Assembly (NCBI GenBank): GCA_013407085.1
Contig: JACCGJ010015157.1
Coordinates: 1 to 64,000 of the forward strand
Reading direction: 5' to 3'
Length of the DNA: 64,000 nt
Source of the DNA: Atriophallophorus winterbourni
Lineage: Eukaryota; Platyhelminthes; Trematoda; Plagiorchiida; Microphallidae
This document shows positions 1 through 9,661 of this stretch, piece after piece (position 1 is the stretch's first letter; each line of letters starts with the position of its first letter). The notes beneath the pieces were generated by a model that saw only the letters and a program-made list of their open reading frames with translations, was not told the DNA's origin and made no database searches. The position numbers were made by a program, and so were the translations under genes.

Positions 1-289
1 GGGGTTGGACCGCAACTGGGGTAAGTTGTTTCCTGAATACTCGCCTTAATTGCTTTACAAGCTTAGGTTTTTCATTTTTTAGCGTTATCCCGTAAATATA
101 CTGGGGGCTAGAGTTCTGTGTTTTTTAATTTTTATTATACACAATGCTACTTCAGCTAACCTCTCACCGTGCTGGTGAAGAGAAACTGCTTTTTCTTTTT
201 CCAGCATCGGCTAAAACGCGGTGCTTCCTAAGTTCAACCCGGATAATCTCTTGGCTTCGCGATCGGCGAAGATTTCAAACAGACAAAAA

Positions 290-410
290 GAATATACGTT
301 TTGGCAGTGGTGGGTGCTTCTCTGCAGTTTCCACCGAAAGAAATTCTGGACGCTCGATTGGCTTGTCAGCCACATACTGTCCTGTGCAAACTGAACTGAA
401 CTGAACTTGA
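290..410 (-). repeat. Dispersed repeat, copy A of an inverted pair
   Basis: Read on the minus strand, this segment starts with repeated TTCAG units, followed by a stretch reading roughly as ADKPIERPEFLSVET and then PPLPK. The same text, diverged, occurs on the plus strand at about 790-900, so the two are inverted copies of one dispersed repeat about 380 bp apart. The partly open reading suggests a degraded transposon coding or leader piece, but I do not recognise the family. Confidence 0.55.
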
Positions 411-746
411 ACTTGAATATTAACTCCCCGCGCTGAAATCAATTTTGTAGGTAGTGTTAAGCAGTTGACGCCTTTGGAATTCATTTTTAAGTTGTTAAGC
501 TATATGAATGAACAGATAGATTTTATTGTGGTAGCTTCTTATTAAAGTTACTTTAGATGTGTGTCGTTTTTTCTGTAACCTGCCACGATGTTTGGGCTTT
601 TTAATATTTCAGCGAAATACATATGAAAATCTACGAAAGAAAATATTAGTAGTAAGACTGAATTTACGAAGAATAGAATTGTATTGTATTAAATCAAACT
701 AAAAATACTATGGCCCGAAATGAATTTAGAGCCAGGAATTGTGACT

Positions 747-768
747 GGAATTATTATTATTATTATTA
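747..768. repeat. (ATT)n microsatellite
   Basis: Short run of TTA/ATT triplets just upstream of the second copy of the inverted repeat. Confidence 0.8.
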
Positions 769-789
769 ATCAATACTACAACGTATTTT

Positions 790-900
790 CTTCAGTTCAG
801 TTGGCACAGAACTGTAATGGCTGATAAGCCAATCTACCGTCCAGAATTTATGTAGGTTGAAAGTTTCAAAGGATCGCCGACCACTGCCAAATTTAATTTT
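790..900 (+). repeat. Dispersed repeat, copy B of an inverted pair
   Basis: It matches the reverse complement of 290-410: CAGTTCAGTT start, then GGCTGATAAGCCAAT, CGTCCAGAATTT and CCACTGCCAAA. It is more diverged than copy A and has no open frame. Confidence 0.55.
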
Positions 901-2094
901 TTTGATATCCTCGTCGTATGCGATGATTCGTCATTTAGGTAGGCTCACTAATGTTAGTAGACAATCGAGCTTCCATAATTTCTGTTTGCAAAATGCTCCT
1001 TGTGAGCGTCCGTCATTTTTGTCTTTCGATATCCTATGCCTAAGCGATAGGCGATAACACGTCGAGTTATCCAGGCACTCCTTTGTCTACATTGGTTTTT
1101 GTAGCTGAGACAATGATAAGTTTTCTATAGAGGAATTTATATAGAGTGAAAAGTTGATATTATGTAATTGCAGTTTTTCGATTTTTTCATTTTTGGTCAG
1201 ACTATCAAAGGCTATGTATTAAAATCAAGAAACTTTATCATGCTGAATTAATCTATAGGCGATTTATGGAGTATAACCAACTTCATCTGTCTTTATGAGT
1301 AAATTATCGATATGTTCCGACTGGTACTTATCAGTCGCAATCAAATGATCAATGTGGTTCATTTGGTCATCGAACTTGATTAGCGTTAATCGATTTGTCA
1401 CAATGTTCTCTTCAAGCATTTCTGTACCGTTTGTATTAAGTATTAATATGAAGCTGGAATTTTGAAAATTATCGAATAAAGCTGCTGTCTTATTAAAAAA
1501 AGTACTTATTGAAATTATATGTGTGGTTTCTGGGTACAATGGTTTGATAGAAGCTTGAAGAACACGGCGCGGAAAGTTTTGGCCACCGCGGTGTGTGTGT
1601 GGAATAATGGACTGGATTTATCAAATAATTTATCACGCTCTGTGCTAATTGCGAAAATTCTTCCCTCTGGCACGATCAGAGACCTCATGGTCATTGGGTC
1701 TCTGACTTGTCAAAATGTGGTTACCAGCGCAATCCGCTCGGGTGGTAAACGAATTTTATAAAATGAGGCCGAATGTTATTTGAGTGAGTTTCAAGGAGAA
1801 TTTTAAAGTATGCTTGGAATCTTGCCACGCTTGCGGATATTGGTAAGTCGATTTAGTTGTCGCTTCCACGGTTACTTCTACCAGTGGATTTCATTATTCC
1901 GGATAGGTCATTGACGATCTTAACATCAGTCTAATTCCCTCGGCTTTTGTCAAGAAAAATGTGGTAAATGACGCGATGATATCGTTTTGGTGATAGTCTG
2001 TGTGCCAATCTTTCACCATTTGAGTTGCTCTGCGCCGGGCGCTTTTAATTGTGATTGCTTTTCTTCTACCGCGGATGTGCAATTGTGCAGAACT
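901..2094. other. No gene recognised
   Basis: AT-rich sequence with two short open stretches (1264-1539 minus, 1519-1761 plus) that show no recognisable motif and no splice-site context. I see nothing here that I can support as a gene. Confidence 0.6.
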
Positions 2095-2540
2095 TGTGCT
2101 GTGTATGTATGTATAAAAGCACAAGCCTGATCCAGGCAAAGTGCCGCACAGTCATAGACTGCACGTGGGCTAAGATACTGTCAGGTTGCCCAGGCCTAGA
2201 CAGATATGAGAAACAAAATATAGATTAAAATATGAGTGAGACTACAGCGTATTTCAGTATGCAGCTTACTACCGGTGGCCAATCAATTTAGCACGATGTT
2301 AGCCGCACAGCCAGAAGTGCTGTACGATTGCACATCCGTGTGCTGTGTAGCTAACACCGTTGTAAATTGATTTACCAATGGCACTGAGATGCATACGGAG
2401 ATAAGCTGGTATCTCACTGCCGTTTCCTCATTTATCTGTCCAGGCTTGGGCACCCTGTCAGTGTCCTAGCCCATGCATAGTCTCTGTCGGTGTGATACTT
2501 TGTCTGGTTTTAGGCTTGGGATTTCATACATGCTGCTACA
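2095..2540. repeat. Palindromic SINE-like repeat (two inverted copies)
   Basis: The left arm (about 2111-2320) begins with a TATG-type microsatellite, then AAGCCTGATCCAGGCAAAG, CGTGGGCTAAGATACTG, CAGGTTGCCCAGGCCTAGAC and ends in GCACAGCCAG. The right arm (about 2330-2531) is the diverged reverse complement of the same unit. The unit recurs singly elsewhere in the window (6.8-7.0, 11.7, 15.1, 15.5, 17.7, 18.5, 23.7, 34.7 and 37.9 kb), so this is a dispersed family of about 200 bp. No RNA polymerase III box could be assigned with confidence, so 'SINE-like' rests on size and dispersal only. Confidence 0.75.
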
Positions 2541-2579
2541 TTGACATACTATATTAAAAAGGCTTTATAAGAGACGCAT

Positions 2580-3712
2580 ACCAAGATTGGAAGACTTCTG
2601 GAAACAGAATTATCTCTGCGCTATCCCTATCTATGCATGCCAAGCATTTCGTAGACCAACTATCGTGGTATTCTTTGACATCCGAGTGGCATTCGATTCA
2701 ATCGATCGCAAAAGTCTTTGGAACTGTCTGCTGAGACTTGGAGTGCCCGAGAAGTATGTTTTGATCTTCAAAGCCAAACTTCGGTCAAGGTTCGAGCGTA
2801 CGGGCAATTGTCATCCCCGTTCATTATCCCCAGCAAGGTGCGACAGTGCTGCCCTATCTCACCGTTCCTTTTTAACTTCGAGATCGACGATGTCATAAGG
2901 AAAGCTTTAGCTGGTCTGGTAGTCGCAGGTGTTGAACTTTTGCCGTGCGAGTGAGCTATCGATCTAGAGTATGCGGAGATGACCCTCATAATGCAAAAAG
3001 CCCTGGACCACCTGGAACTTGAAGCTTCGAGGTATGGCATGTGCTTTGCGCCTAACAAGTGTAAAACACTTACCCAGGATAGGAGCGGATCTCTACAAAA
3101 CCTAACTGTGTGCGATGTTAATCTTGAATTGGTCGACAGCTTTGTTTACCTTGGCAATTGTATCTCTGCTGGCGGTTGTGTCGAAGACGAGAACTCACAA
3201 CGTGTTCGCAAAGCGAGTGTAGCGTTTGCTAACTTTCGCCACTTGTGGCGTCGACGCGATGTTTCACTCCATACTAAAGGCCGGGTGTACAACGCAGCGG
3301 TGCGTGTTACACTACTGTATGGCTGCAAAATCTGGTCTATCAGAGCGGAAGGTGTTCGTCGGCTTTCTGTTTTTGACACATGTTGCCTGTGTATGAGTGC
3401 TCGCATTCGGTGGCAGCATCGCGTCACAAATATAGATGTCTGCAAGTAGGTGTGAGGACCGAGTGGCCACGGACTGAGAGGAATGTTGATGCTTGCTCGT
3501 TTGTGATGGTTCGGAAATGTTTTAAAAATGCCTCTTCACCGTTTACCATACCGCGCCTTATTCGCAGAGCCTGGCAAGAGCTGAGAGAAACGATCGGGTG
3601 GCCAGTTAATGGCGTGGCGCGTTTGAATGAAGAAACTCACCGTAGCGCTAGGCTCAGTTGGGCGTATTCGTTTGCCTGGGTGAGGTCCAAAACTTACGAG
3701 ATATAGCTGCAA
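2580..3712 (+). mobile_element. Decayed LINE (non-LTR) reverse transcriptase, copy 1
   Basis: Remnant of ORF2 of a non-LTR retrotransposon that copied its RNA into DNA at the target site. In three broken frames it shows RT motif A (VVFFDIRVAFDSID, about 2660-2710), the SPFLFNFEIDDVI block (about 2860-2900), the region after the active site (FVYLGNCISAGG, about 3140-3180), and the C-terminal blocks TKGRVYNAAVRVTLLYGC and RRLSVFDTCC. The YADD catalytic box is lost (reads YAEM at about 2965). The endonuclease and N-terminal RT are absent, so the copy is 5'-truncated, with frameshifts near 2800, 2950 and 3450. It is the same family as the copies at 7.4-9.5 kb and 13.6-15.1 kb. The clade (RTE/CR1-like) is inferred from the RT blocks only. 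Confidence 0.85.
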
Positions 3713-3959
3713 ACGGAAGTCAGTGGCGGCAGTGTATTTTATTGTGTGTCATAATTTTTAATCCTGTATTATTTGATGGAAAAAACATAATAACAAAACA
3801 CAAAATCGCATGCAGTGAAACTACAAAACAAGCTGCTTTTTGCGCATTTGCTTTTGTATATTCCGCTTGCCTGCTTTGCCTTTTTCGCGCGCTTACTTAT
3901 CTACTTTTCTTGGTTCATAATGCTTGGCACTTTGTCTGCTCCACACTTTTGCCTCATAA
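3713..3959. other. Intervening sequence, LINE 3' flank
   Basis: AT-rich, with ATGATGATGACGAT near 3957-3971. Probably the 3' untranslated tail of the LINE to the left, but no defined end was seen. Confidence 0.35.
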
Positions 3960-4301
3960 TGATGATGACGATTCCTACTGCCGTTCCCGGCCGTCGGCTT
4001 GGTCGGTAAATCACATCATATTGGTACTGTGACTGCTCTAAACACCAACGTCGAATCTTGTCGTTTTTAGTTTCACCACGCTGTTTATTGTCATACATAA
4101 AGGAGGCGGAACGCTGAAAAACGGGGTATCCAATAGGAGTAATAGGCAAACATGCCAACTGCTCGTTGTTGAGATTTAAGATCGACTGTTGGTGGTGATG
4201 CTCTTAGAAGGGCCAGGTGGTCTTGGTCCAGCTTGATAATACTTTTGGGCACTTCGTAACCGAATATTTTGATAGAGCTGACGGCAATTATACTGTTCGT
4301 A

Positions 4302-5003
4302 TCATTGAACATTAGTCCGTACGTTTCTGTACGAACGGCATCGGTGCTTCTTGAATGGGCAATAACGTGCAAAATGCCGTTTGTCACATTGGCAAAACTG
4401 GGATGGAAGCTTGGTGTCTTGATCGACACGGTGATCATTCTGCCGGCTGCTTTGCTGCTTGATTGCTAACACCACCGGCTTATTCTGACAGGGATTTTGT
4501 TCGACCAGCGCAGTGTCACGCTTCAAATTTAGCAGCCTCTGGCATTCGGTTGTTGTTGACGTCATGTTGATTTTCGGATTTTGATCGAGTAGTGACAGTA
4601 GTCTTGTGCGAATCTCTTGAACCTTCTCTGATTGCAGACCACATACTTTTCCTGCATAAGTTACAAAATCATCGCAATCCTGATTGACAAATTTCACGCA
4701 GTTATATCGTCTGTTAAATAAAAAAGACTGTTCGCCAAATATGTCTTTGAAAATTTATTGAAAAATATATTTCAATCTCTTGAACCAAGATTCGAAGGTG
4801 AGACCGCTTTCTGGGTCGTAATTGAATTTGGGGATGCTGTTGATGATTGCATCCACCACTGGGTTTTGTACGTCAGTCTTCTTGTCTTGATAAATAACAC
4901 TTAGATTTTTCGAAAGTGTCTGCATCAAACGGGCTTGAGCTTCTTCGGATTGGCGTTGCTGTTGCTGAAGTATTGATTTTACTTCTTCTGCTGTGATTGC
5001 CAT
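4302..5003 (-). pseudogene. Gag of K02A2.6-like gypsy element (broken)
   Basis: Structural gag polyprotein that would package element RNA. The start MAITAEEVKSILQQQQRQ is followed by a glutamine-rich coiled-coil-like stretch and the block NPVVDAIINSIPKFNYDPE. The frame breaks near 4750 and resumes at about 4697 with FVTYAGKVCGL, then a basic linker and the zinc knuckle. In the knuckle the sequence reads QFCQCDKRHFARYC; against the sister copy (CWQCGEWHFV...) the first cysteine has been replaced, so zinc binding is probably lost. The second knuckle is truncated after HRCRSY. The ATG at 5003 is supported by the parallel leader and gag start in the 60.9-kb copy. Confidence 0.75.
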
Positions 5004-5025
5004 TTCGAATTGCTGGGTTATTTTC

Positions 5026-5037
5026 TCCCCGTCGCCA
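5026..5037 (-). other. Candidate LTR primer-binding site
   Basis: Minus-strand TGGCGACGGGGA lies just upstream of the gag start. Position and TGG start fit a tRNA primer-binding site, and the same TGGCGACGGG is kept at 60897 in the sister element. The tRNA species is not assigned. Confidence 0.5.
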
Positions 5038-5904
5038 AGTTGTTATATATGTACTGCACTACTGTTGGCCCAGCCCGTGTGGTCAGAGAGAACACAACCG
5101 TCACTCAACTCGTGTATTCACCGAATGAAACAGACGTACGTTTCTCTACTGTTTCGAAAAGTTATGTTTCTATCGTGATCGGCTTTATCTCGACCACAGA
5201 TGATGGCATTGCCAATGTATGCGAACGTGCAAGATAGTTTTTTCTTTTATTATTAGTTCGTGATGCGCTGGAAGCACGCGACTCCGGTGGTCACACCGAA
5301 TGCAATTCGACAGAATTGGTAGAGTCTGTCGGCAGCTTTGATGGCTGTGAATGGTTTATCCTCGTCACGGAGGTATATTTTGTGATATGTGCTCCGCAGA
5401 TCTAGAGTACTGAAAACATATTAAATAGCGATATTTTCAACTAGTTGATCGATCTTTGACAAAGGGTAATCATCAAGGTGTGTGAACATGTTAATTATCT
5501 GGCTATAATCCATAACTAACCGCTGTTAGTGACTAAAACCTGAGCCCGCCAGGGAAAGAAGATGGCTCAGTTATACCTTCTTTCAACAATTGTTCAATCC
5601 CCGATCTGATGAAACGCTCATCGACAAAAGAGTGGCATCTGGATTTAGTGACTATAGGCTTGCAATCAGCAAATAAGTTTTTGAAGAGAGTTGGAGGTAT
5701 GACTTTAGCTGGCATAGGTCCACATATAGAGAACGAAAGTTTGAGGCCTCTGAACGGGATCTCGATCATTTCGTACATTGTTCAAGACAAATTAGGTATG
5801 GCTGAACATTTGAATTGTGGATAAACTGACTTTTTATAGCGAATGGGTAGGTAATACAGGCCTTTGGTTTGACTCGTGTGTTCGGTTTTAGCAAGAGTTA
5901 TTTT

Positions 5905-6011
5905 ATAAAAGCTCATTTGCATGCATCTCCATCACACACACCCCACGACCGGTTTCGTGCTGTTTGCACTCATCAGGTAGGGACAGTAGGATCAAGATCA
6001 GCATGCGCTTG
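5905..6011 (-). mobile_element. Short hammerhead-bearing insert with 12-bp target-site duplication
   Basis: The plus-strand 12-mer AAGAGTTATTTT occurs at 5893-5904 and again at 6012-6023, exactly flanking 107 bp that interrupt the gypsy reading frame. On the minus strand the host frame reads ...NKITL before the insert and ITLAKTEHTSQTKG after it, so removing the insert and one 12-mer restores a continuous protease/RT linker. The insert has no coding capacity and carries a hammerhead ribozyme (5941-5982) and a GCATGC near each end. This fits a tiny non-autonomous element mobilised in trans. The family is not one I can name. Confidence 0.75.
5941..5982 (-). ncRNA. Hammerhead ribozyme
   Basis: Minus-strand hammerhead with all core elements. 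Stem I is CCCTAC pairing with GTGGGG (six pairs, one G-U). The core box CTGATGA is at 5970-5976. Stem II is GTGC / GCAC with loop AAACA, and the GAAA box is at 5953-5956. The stem III sequence is the self-complementary CCGG, followed by UC at the cleavage position (cut expected between 5947 and 5946). Such a short palindromic stem III is typical of hammerheads of Penelope-like elements and fluke/schistosome satellite elements, which work best as dimers or co-transcriptionally. Self-cleavage is inferred from the fold, not shown. Confidence 0.85.
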
Positions 6012-6809
6012 AAGAGTTATTTTGTTTTTGCACGGAACTAGTTCCCAAGGGTTCTCACGAACAACTGACGGATTTATGTAGCTCTCAGAGCTCTCAGTAT
6101 CTATGAGAGCTGGCAGTCGGATACCTTTGACGTAAACAACAATGGTTGAATTAGATAGGGATACTGGAGCCACGGAACAGAACAAAGGGGAAACAACTGA
6201 ACTGATCGATGGACGGACAAACAAACTCGTTGAAAATCATCTTTTTCCCACATCCTTTGCAAACAGCTTCTCTGGCAGGACACTTTGATCTTGGTTACCT
6301 AGTTAACCCATAAAAATAACATTTTGCATAGCGGCAGTCACCTCTACGGGCGTATCTGGATGTATTTGTGTCTGATTAAGAGGAATATCATTGCTTGTGC
6401 ATGGCAACCTGTTAGTTTGTGATTCAGATTGTTTGAAAGCTAGTTCGAGTGACCTTGCTGTATCGACTGCTTTCTGGAGGTTGAGTGTTGAATGCTCCAA
6501 CAATCTCTGTCGGGTTACAGTGGACTGAATTCCGCTGATGAAAGCGTCATGAATTGAATCATCTTTATACTGCTCAATACTGACAGCTCTGAAGTTACAA
6601 TCTCTGGCAAGGTTTCGTAATTTATGAGTGACTTGGTCGAGTGATTGACCGTCTTCTTGCTTGCATGTCGCCAGTAAATGTCGAGCTAAGATTTCATTTT
6701 TGGGTTTAACATATTATGCTTCCAAGGTGGAAATGGCTTTTTCGTATGTAGTACAGTTCACAAGTAAATTACAAACATCAGAGGAAACGTAGTTAAACAA
6801 TATTACACG

Positions 6810-7030
6810 TGTGTGCAATCATGCAGTACTTCTGCGCTGTGTGGCTGACACCGTGTTCAATTGATTGGCCATCAGTAGTTTGCTGCATGCTGAAACATGC
6901 TGGAGTCTCACTTCCATTTCTATTTTATTTCTGGTTTCTGAGCAACCGGATAGTATCTTAGCTTACGTGCAGTCTCTGACTGTACGGCACTTTGCCTGGA
7001 TCATGCTTGTGCTTTCATACATACATACAT
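6810..7030 (-). repeat. SINE-like repeat, single copy
   Basis: Minus-strand copy of the unit that forms the palindrome at 2.1-2.5 kb. It starts at a (TATG)n run (about 7017-7030), then GCACAAGCATGATCCAGGC, the AAAGTGCCG block, and CAATCAATTG near the far end. It is about 200 bp long and one of the better preserved copies. Confidence 0.7.
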
Positions 7031-7039
7031 ACCATTTCT

Positions 7040-7135
7040 AGTATCTTAGAATTTTTAATTCGTCATGGTTGTATGGCAGTTAAGCACTTGGTACTTGTTA
7101 CCGCTGTAATACTGTCAATGATGACCATGATGATG
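7040..7135 (-). repeat. Fragment of the 410-bp repeat family
   Basis: The reverse complement reads CAGTATTACAGCGGTAAC, then CCAAGTGCTTAACTGCCAT and ACAACCATGACG, matching 13050-13130. It joins directly to the microsatellite start of the SINE-like repeat to its left, so the two repeats form a composite here. Confidence 0.6.
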
Positions 7136-7399
7136 GCATTCGTCCTTCATGTGTTTGGACCAAGCTGGAGTCTGACTGCCCTTACAGCTATACCATTACT
7201 CCGTATGAAAGCGATGGTTCAATTAACGGAGACTTTAACACGCCGTAATTCTTTTTTCACACCCGGCTTTACATCCTTACAACAAAGTTAGTCGAGTGGT
7301 TGCGATATCGACTTTTTGTGCGACTATCTCCTCCTGGAGGATGAGTCGGCTTCAATTAAGATTCTTGGGAATTTGGGGTACAACGCGGCGTTTTTAGCA

Positions 7400-9480
7400 C
7401 CACTCAGCGTTTGTTCGAGCCAGCTTCTCTAGCCCCACCCTATCTATTTCCCTTTCAAAATATCGGCGGTTCGAGCTGGATCGTCATTCGCACTACTTTA
7501 AGCAAGCACTCTATGACTCTGCTACGGAATGCTGCAAAGTCACTCGTCAACCGTCACACCGCTGGGTCTCTGCTGAGTCCCTCACGTTACTCGAACAGCG
7601 CCATGCCATACTGAGTGGTTTAGAGTATGAGGACGATCGGAAGTGTCTTAGACTCCTAATCAAAGATAGTCTGAGGCGTGACCGTGAGTCTTGGTGGAAA
7701 GAACGCGCCTCGGAGATGGAAAGAGCGTCAGCCATGAACAACATGAGGAGACTTTACCAATTGATTCGTGTCTGTGGCCCTAAGCCGCAAGGTCTGAGTG
7801 AATCCATCCTCGAGGATGACGGCTCGCGCACAACGAGCCTTCACAGACGTTTAGAAAGATGGAGAGAATATTTCTCTCAGCAGTTTAATCAGCACCGTCC
7901 CTCAGACCGCCGACATCACTCAATCCACTTTGCACTGGACCGTGTCGCTAGCCCCGCCCAGTGTCGAAGAAATACGAAGTGAGATCCAATTACTAAAGCG
8001 ACACAAGGCGCCGGGCCCCGACGAGCTCCACCCGGTATTCTTCAAGGAAGGAGGCGAGGCAGTCGTAGTAGAATTGCGCGAGCTGTTCTCAAAGTTTTGG
8101 GTGGATAAGAGGGTAACTGCCTCCTGGGGTGAATCGCTAGTAATACCAGTCCATAAAAAAGGAGCACGGAACGAATGCTGCAACTATCGCGGAATTTCGC
8201 TCATTCCGGTGGTAGCTAAGATATTGGTCGCCATCCTCCTTCACAGACTTACCCCGATTCGTGAGGGCACTTCTCGCGAACAGCAAGCTGGTTTTCGACC
8301 AGGGCGCGGATGTGTAGACCAGATCTTCGCTCTGCGACAGCTGCTAGAACATCGTCACCTGTATCGGCGACCTACCATTGTGGTGTTTCTGGATATCAGA
8401 GCCGCCTTTGACTCAGTTGACAGATCCGCCCTATGAACTGCTTATTTCGCAATGGAATCTCATTGAAGTACGTCGCTATCCTAAAGGACCTATACGCACA
8501 CTCGATAGGGAGGATAAGGGCGTACGATAGCCTTTCCATGCCATTCAGCACCACTACGGGTGTAAGGCAAGGCTGTCCAGTCTCCCCGTTCTTGTTCAAT
8601 TTCGCCATCGAGGACGTCCTCCAGAGTGCTCTCAGTAGTTTCTCCACGGGTGGCGTTGAGCTCCTACCAGGTGAGCGGGTTATGGACCTGTACTATGCTG
8701 ATGATATTGCCTTATTTTTGCCCAACATTTATCCAGCAAGCATTGGATATAATGGCAATTGAGGCATCTGAGTATGGGCTGTTCTTCTCGCCAAGCAAGA
8801 GTAAAGTGCTCCTTCAGGACTGGTCTGGTGAACTGCCAAAGTTTGGTATAAATGATCTGATTCTCGAGCATGTCGAGCAGTTTAAGTACCTAGGAAGTCT
8901 GGTGATTGCTGGGGGTCGGCTAGAGCTTGGAATTAAAGGAAGGATATTTTCCACCTCGGTAAGGACAGTATTGCTATACGGGAGTGAATGTTGGACAGTT
9001 CGCTCAGAAGATGTTAGGAGGCTTGAGGTCTTCGACCAACGTTGTCTGCGAAGGATTGCTCACGTACGGTGGCAGCACCACGTTTGCAACTCTGAGGTCA
9101 GGCGCCGCGTCTTAGGAAGCAACGGCACTAGCCTTCAGACAGCCATTAACCGACGTCGTCTCTGCTGGTTGGGGCACGTCGTGTGCATGAAACCCGAACG
9201 GTTACCACGCCGAGCGCTTTATGCGTCAGCTGGTACAGACTGGAAATAAGTGGCTGTCGGTCAGCCACTAACATGGAAGAGTGGCTTGAAAAGGCTCACT
9301 TCTGGTTTAGCTAGGGTTGGACGAGCGCGCTTGCCTGGATTGTGTGCAAGAGAAGGTGAGAGTGTATGGCTCGACACATTGGCAACGATGACAATGAACC
9401 GACATCAATGGAAAGAGTGCATCATCTCTATTACTCCATGACATTTTCCTGTCTTTCAAATACTTTACAAATAAAAAAAT
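7400..9480 (+). mobile_element. LINE (non-LTR retrotransposon) ORF2, copy 2, best preserved
   Basis: Region between endonuclease and RT (WWKERASEMERASAMNNMRR, about 7690-7750), then RT blocks: KAPGPDELHPVFFKEG (about 8005-8050), NYRGISLIPVVAKI (about 8180-8225), QAGFRPGRGCVDQIFALR (about 8283-8337), motif A FLDIRAAFDSVD (about 8386-8421), GVRQGCPVSPFLFNFAIEDV (about 8558-8618), an intact YADD box (about 8692-8703), FKYLGSLV, and the C-terminal RRLCWLGHVVCM block (about 9155-9190). Frameshifts lie near 7960, 8430 and 8740, and a stop follows DWK at 9247. Compared with copy 1, about 25 residues are missing after GGRLE. The endonuclease is missing, so the copy is 5'-truncated and dead, but it is the youngest-looking of the three. 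Confidence 0.88.
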
Positions 9481-9641
9481 TCAAAAAAATGACGTTTGTT
9501 AATGGACAAAAAACCCACTGTTTCCACTCTCACTGTTTCCTACCGATGTGTTTTGTTTTTTTTTTTTAAAAGCCCCCCTAACTCGCTTGTACACTTCATT
9601 GAGGCTGTTAAACGGCACCATATTCTGCTAGCACATGATGC

Positions 9642-9661
9642 ATATATTATATATATATATA
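9642..9661. repeat. (TA)n microsatellite
   Basis: A run of TA dinucleotides shortly after the end of LINE copy 2. Confidence 0.8.

Larger units (their letters stand above)
3960..5040 (-). mobile_element. Ty3/gypsy remnant (K02A2.6-like), internally deleted
   Basis: Minus-strand LTR-retrotransposon remnant. From right to left it has a TGGCGAC primer-binding-like site (5031-5037), a gag start at 5003, a gag zinc-knuckle region (about 4300-4697), then directly the end of the RT/connection domain (SPPTVDLKSQQRAVGMFAY, about 4100-4200) and an RNase H-end block (IRRWCLEQSQYQYDVIYRP, about 4010-4080). Protease and the RT catalytic core are missing, so a large internal deletion fused gag to the RT tail. 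The gag and leader are close to those of the plus-strand element at 60.6-64 kb, which defines the family. It cannot be functional. Confidence 0.8.
5245..6795 (-). mobile_element. CsRn1-like Ty3/gypsy gag-pol remnant
   Basis: Minus-strand remnant of a second, different gypsy lineage of the CsRn1 type known from flukes. Right to left it has gag (VSSDVCNLLVNCTTYEKAI, about 6720-6790; LEHSTLNLQKAVDTARSLE, about 6440-6500), a degraded zinc knuckle (about 6250-6310), an aspartic protease (ALIDTESSESYIN, about 6090-6130, usual DTGSSES), then RT with the lead-in (DCKPIVTKSRCHSF; GIEQLLKEGITEPSSFPGG, about 5540-5680) and motif region (STLDLRSTYHKIYL and RLYQFCRIAFGVTTGVACFQR, about 5270-5430). Stops and frameshifts are frequent. 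It breaks off at about 5245 before the RT YxDD box. The protease/RT junction is split by the insert at 5905-6011. Confidence 0.85.
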
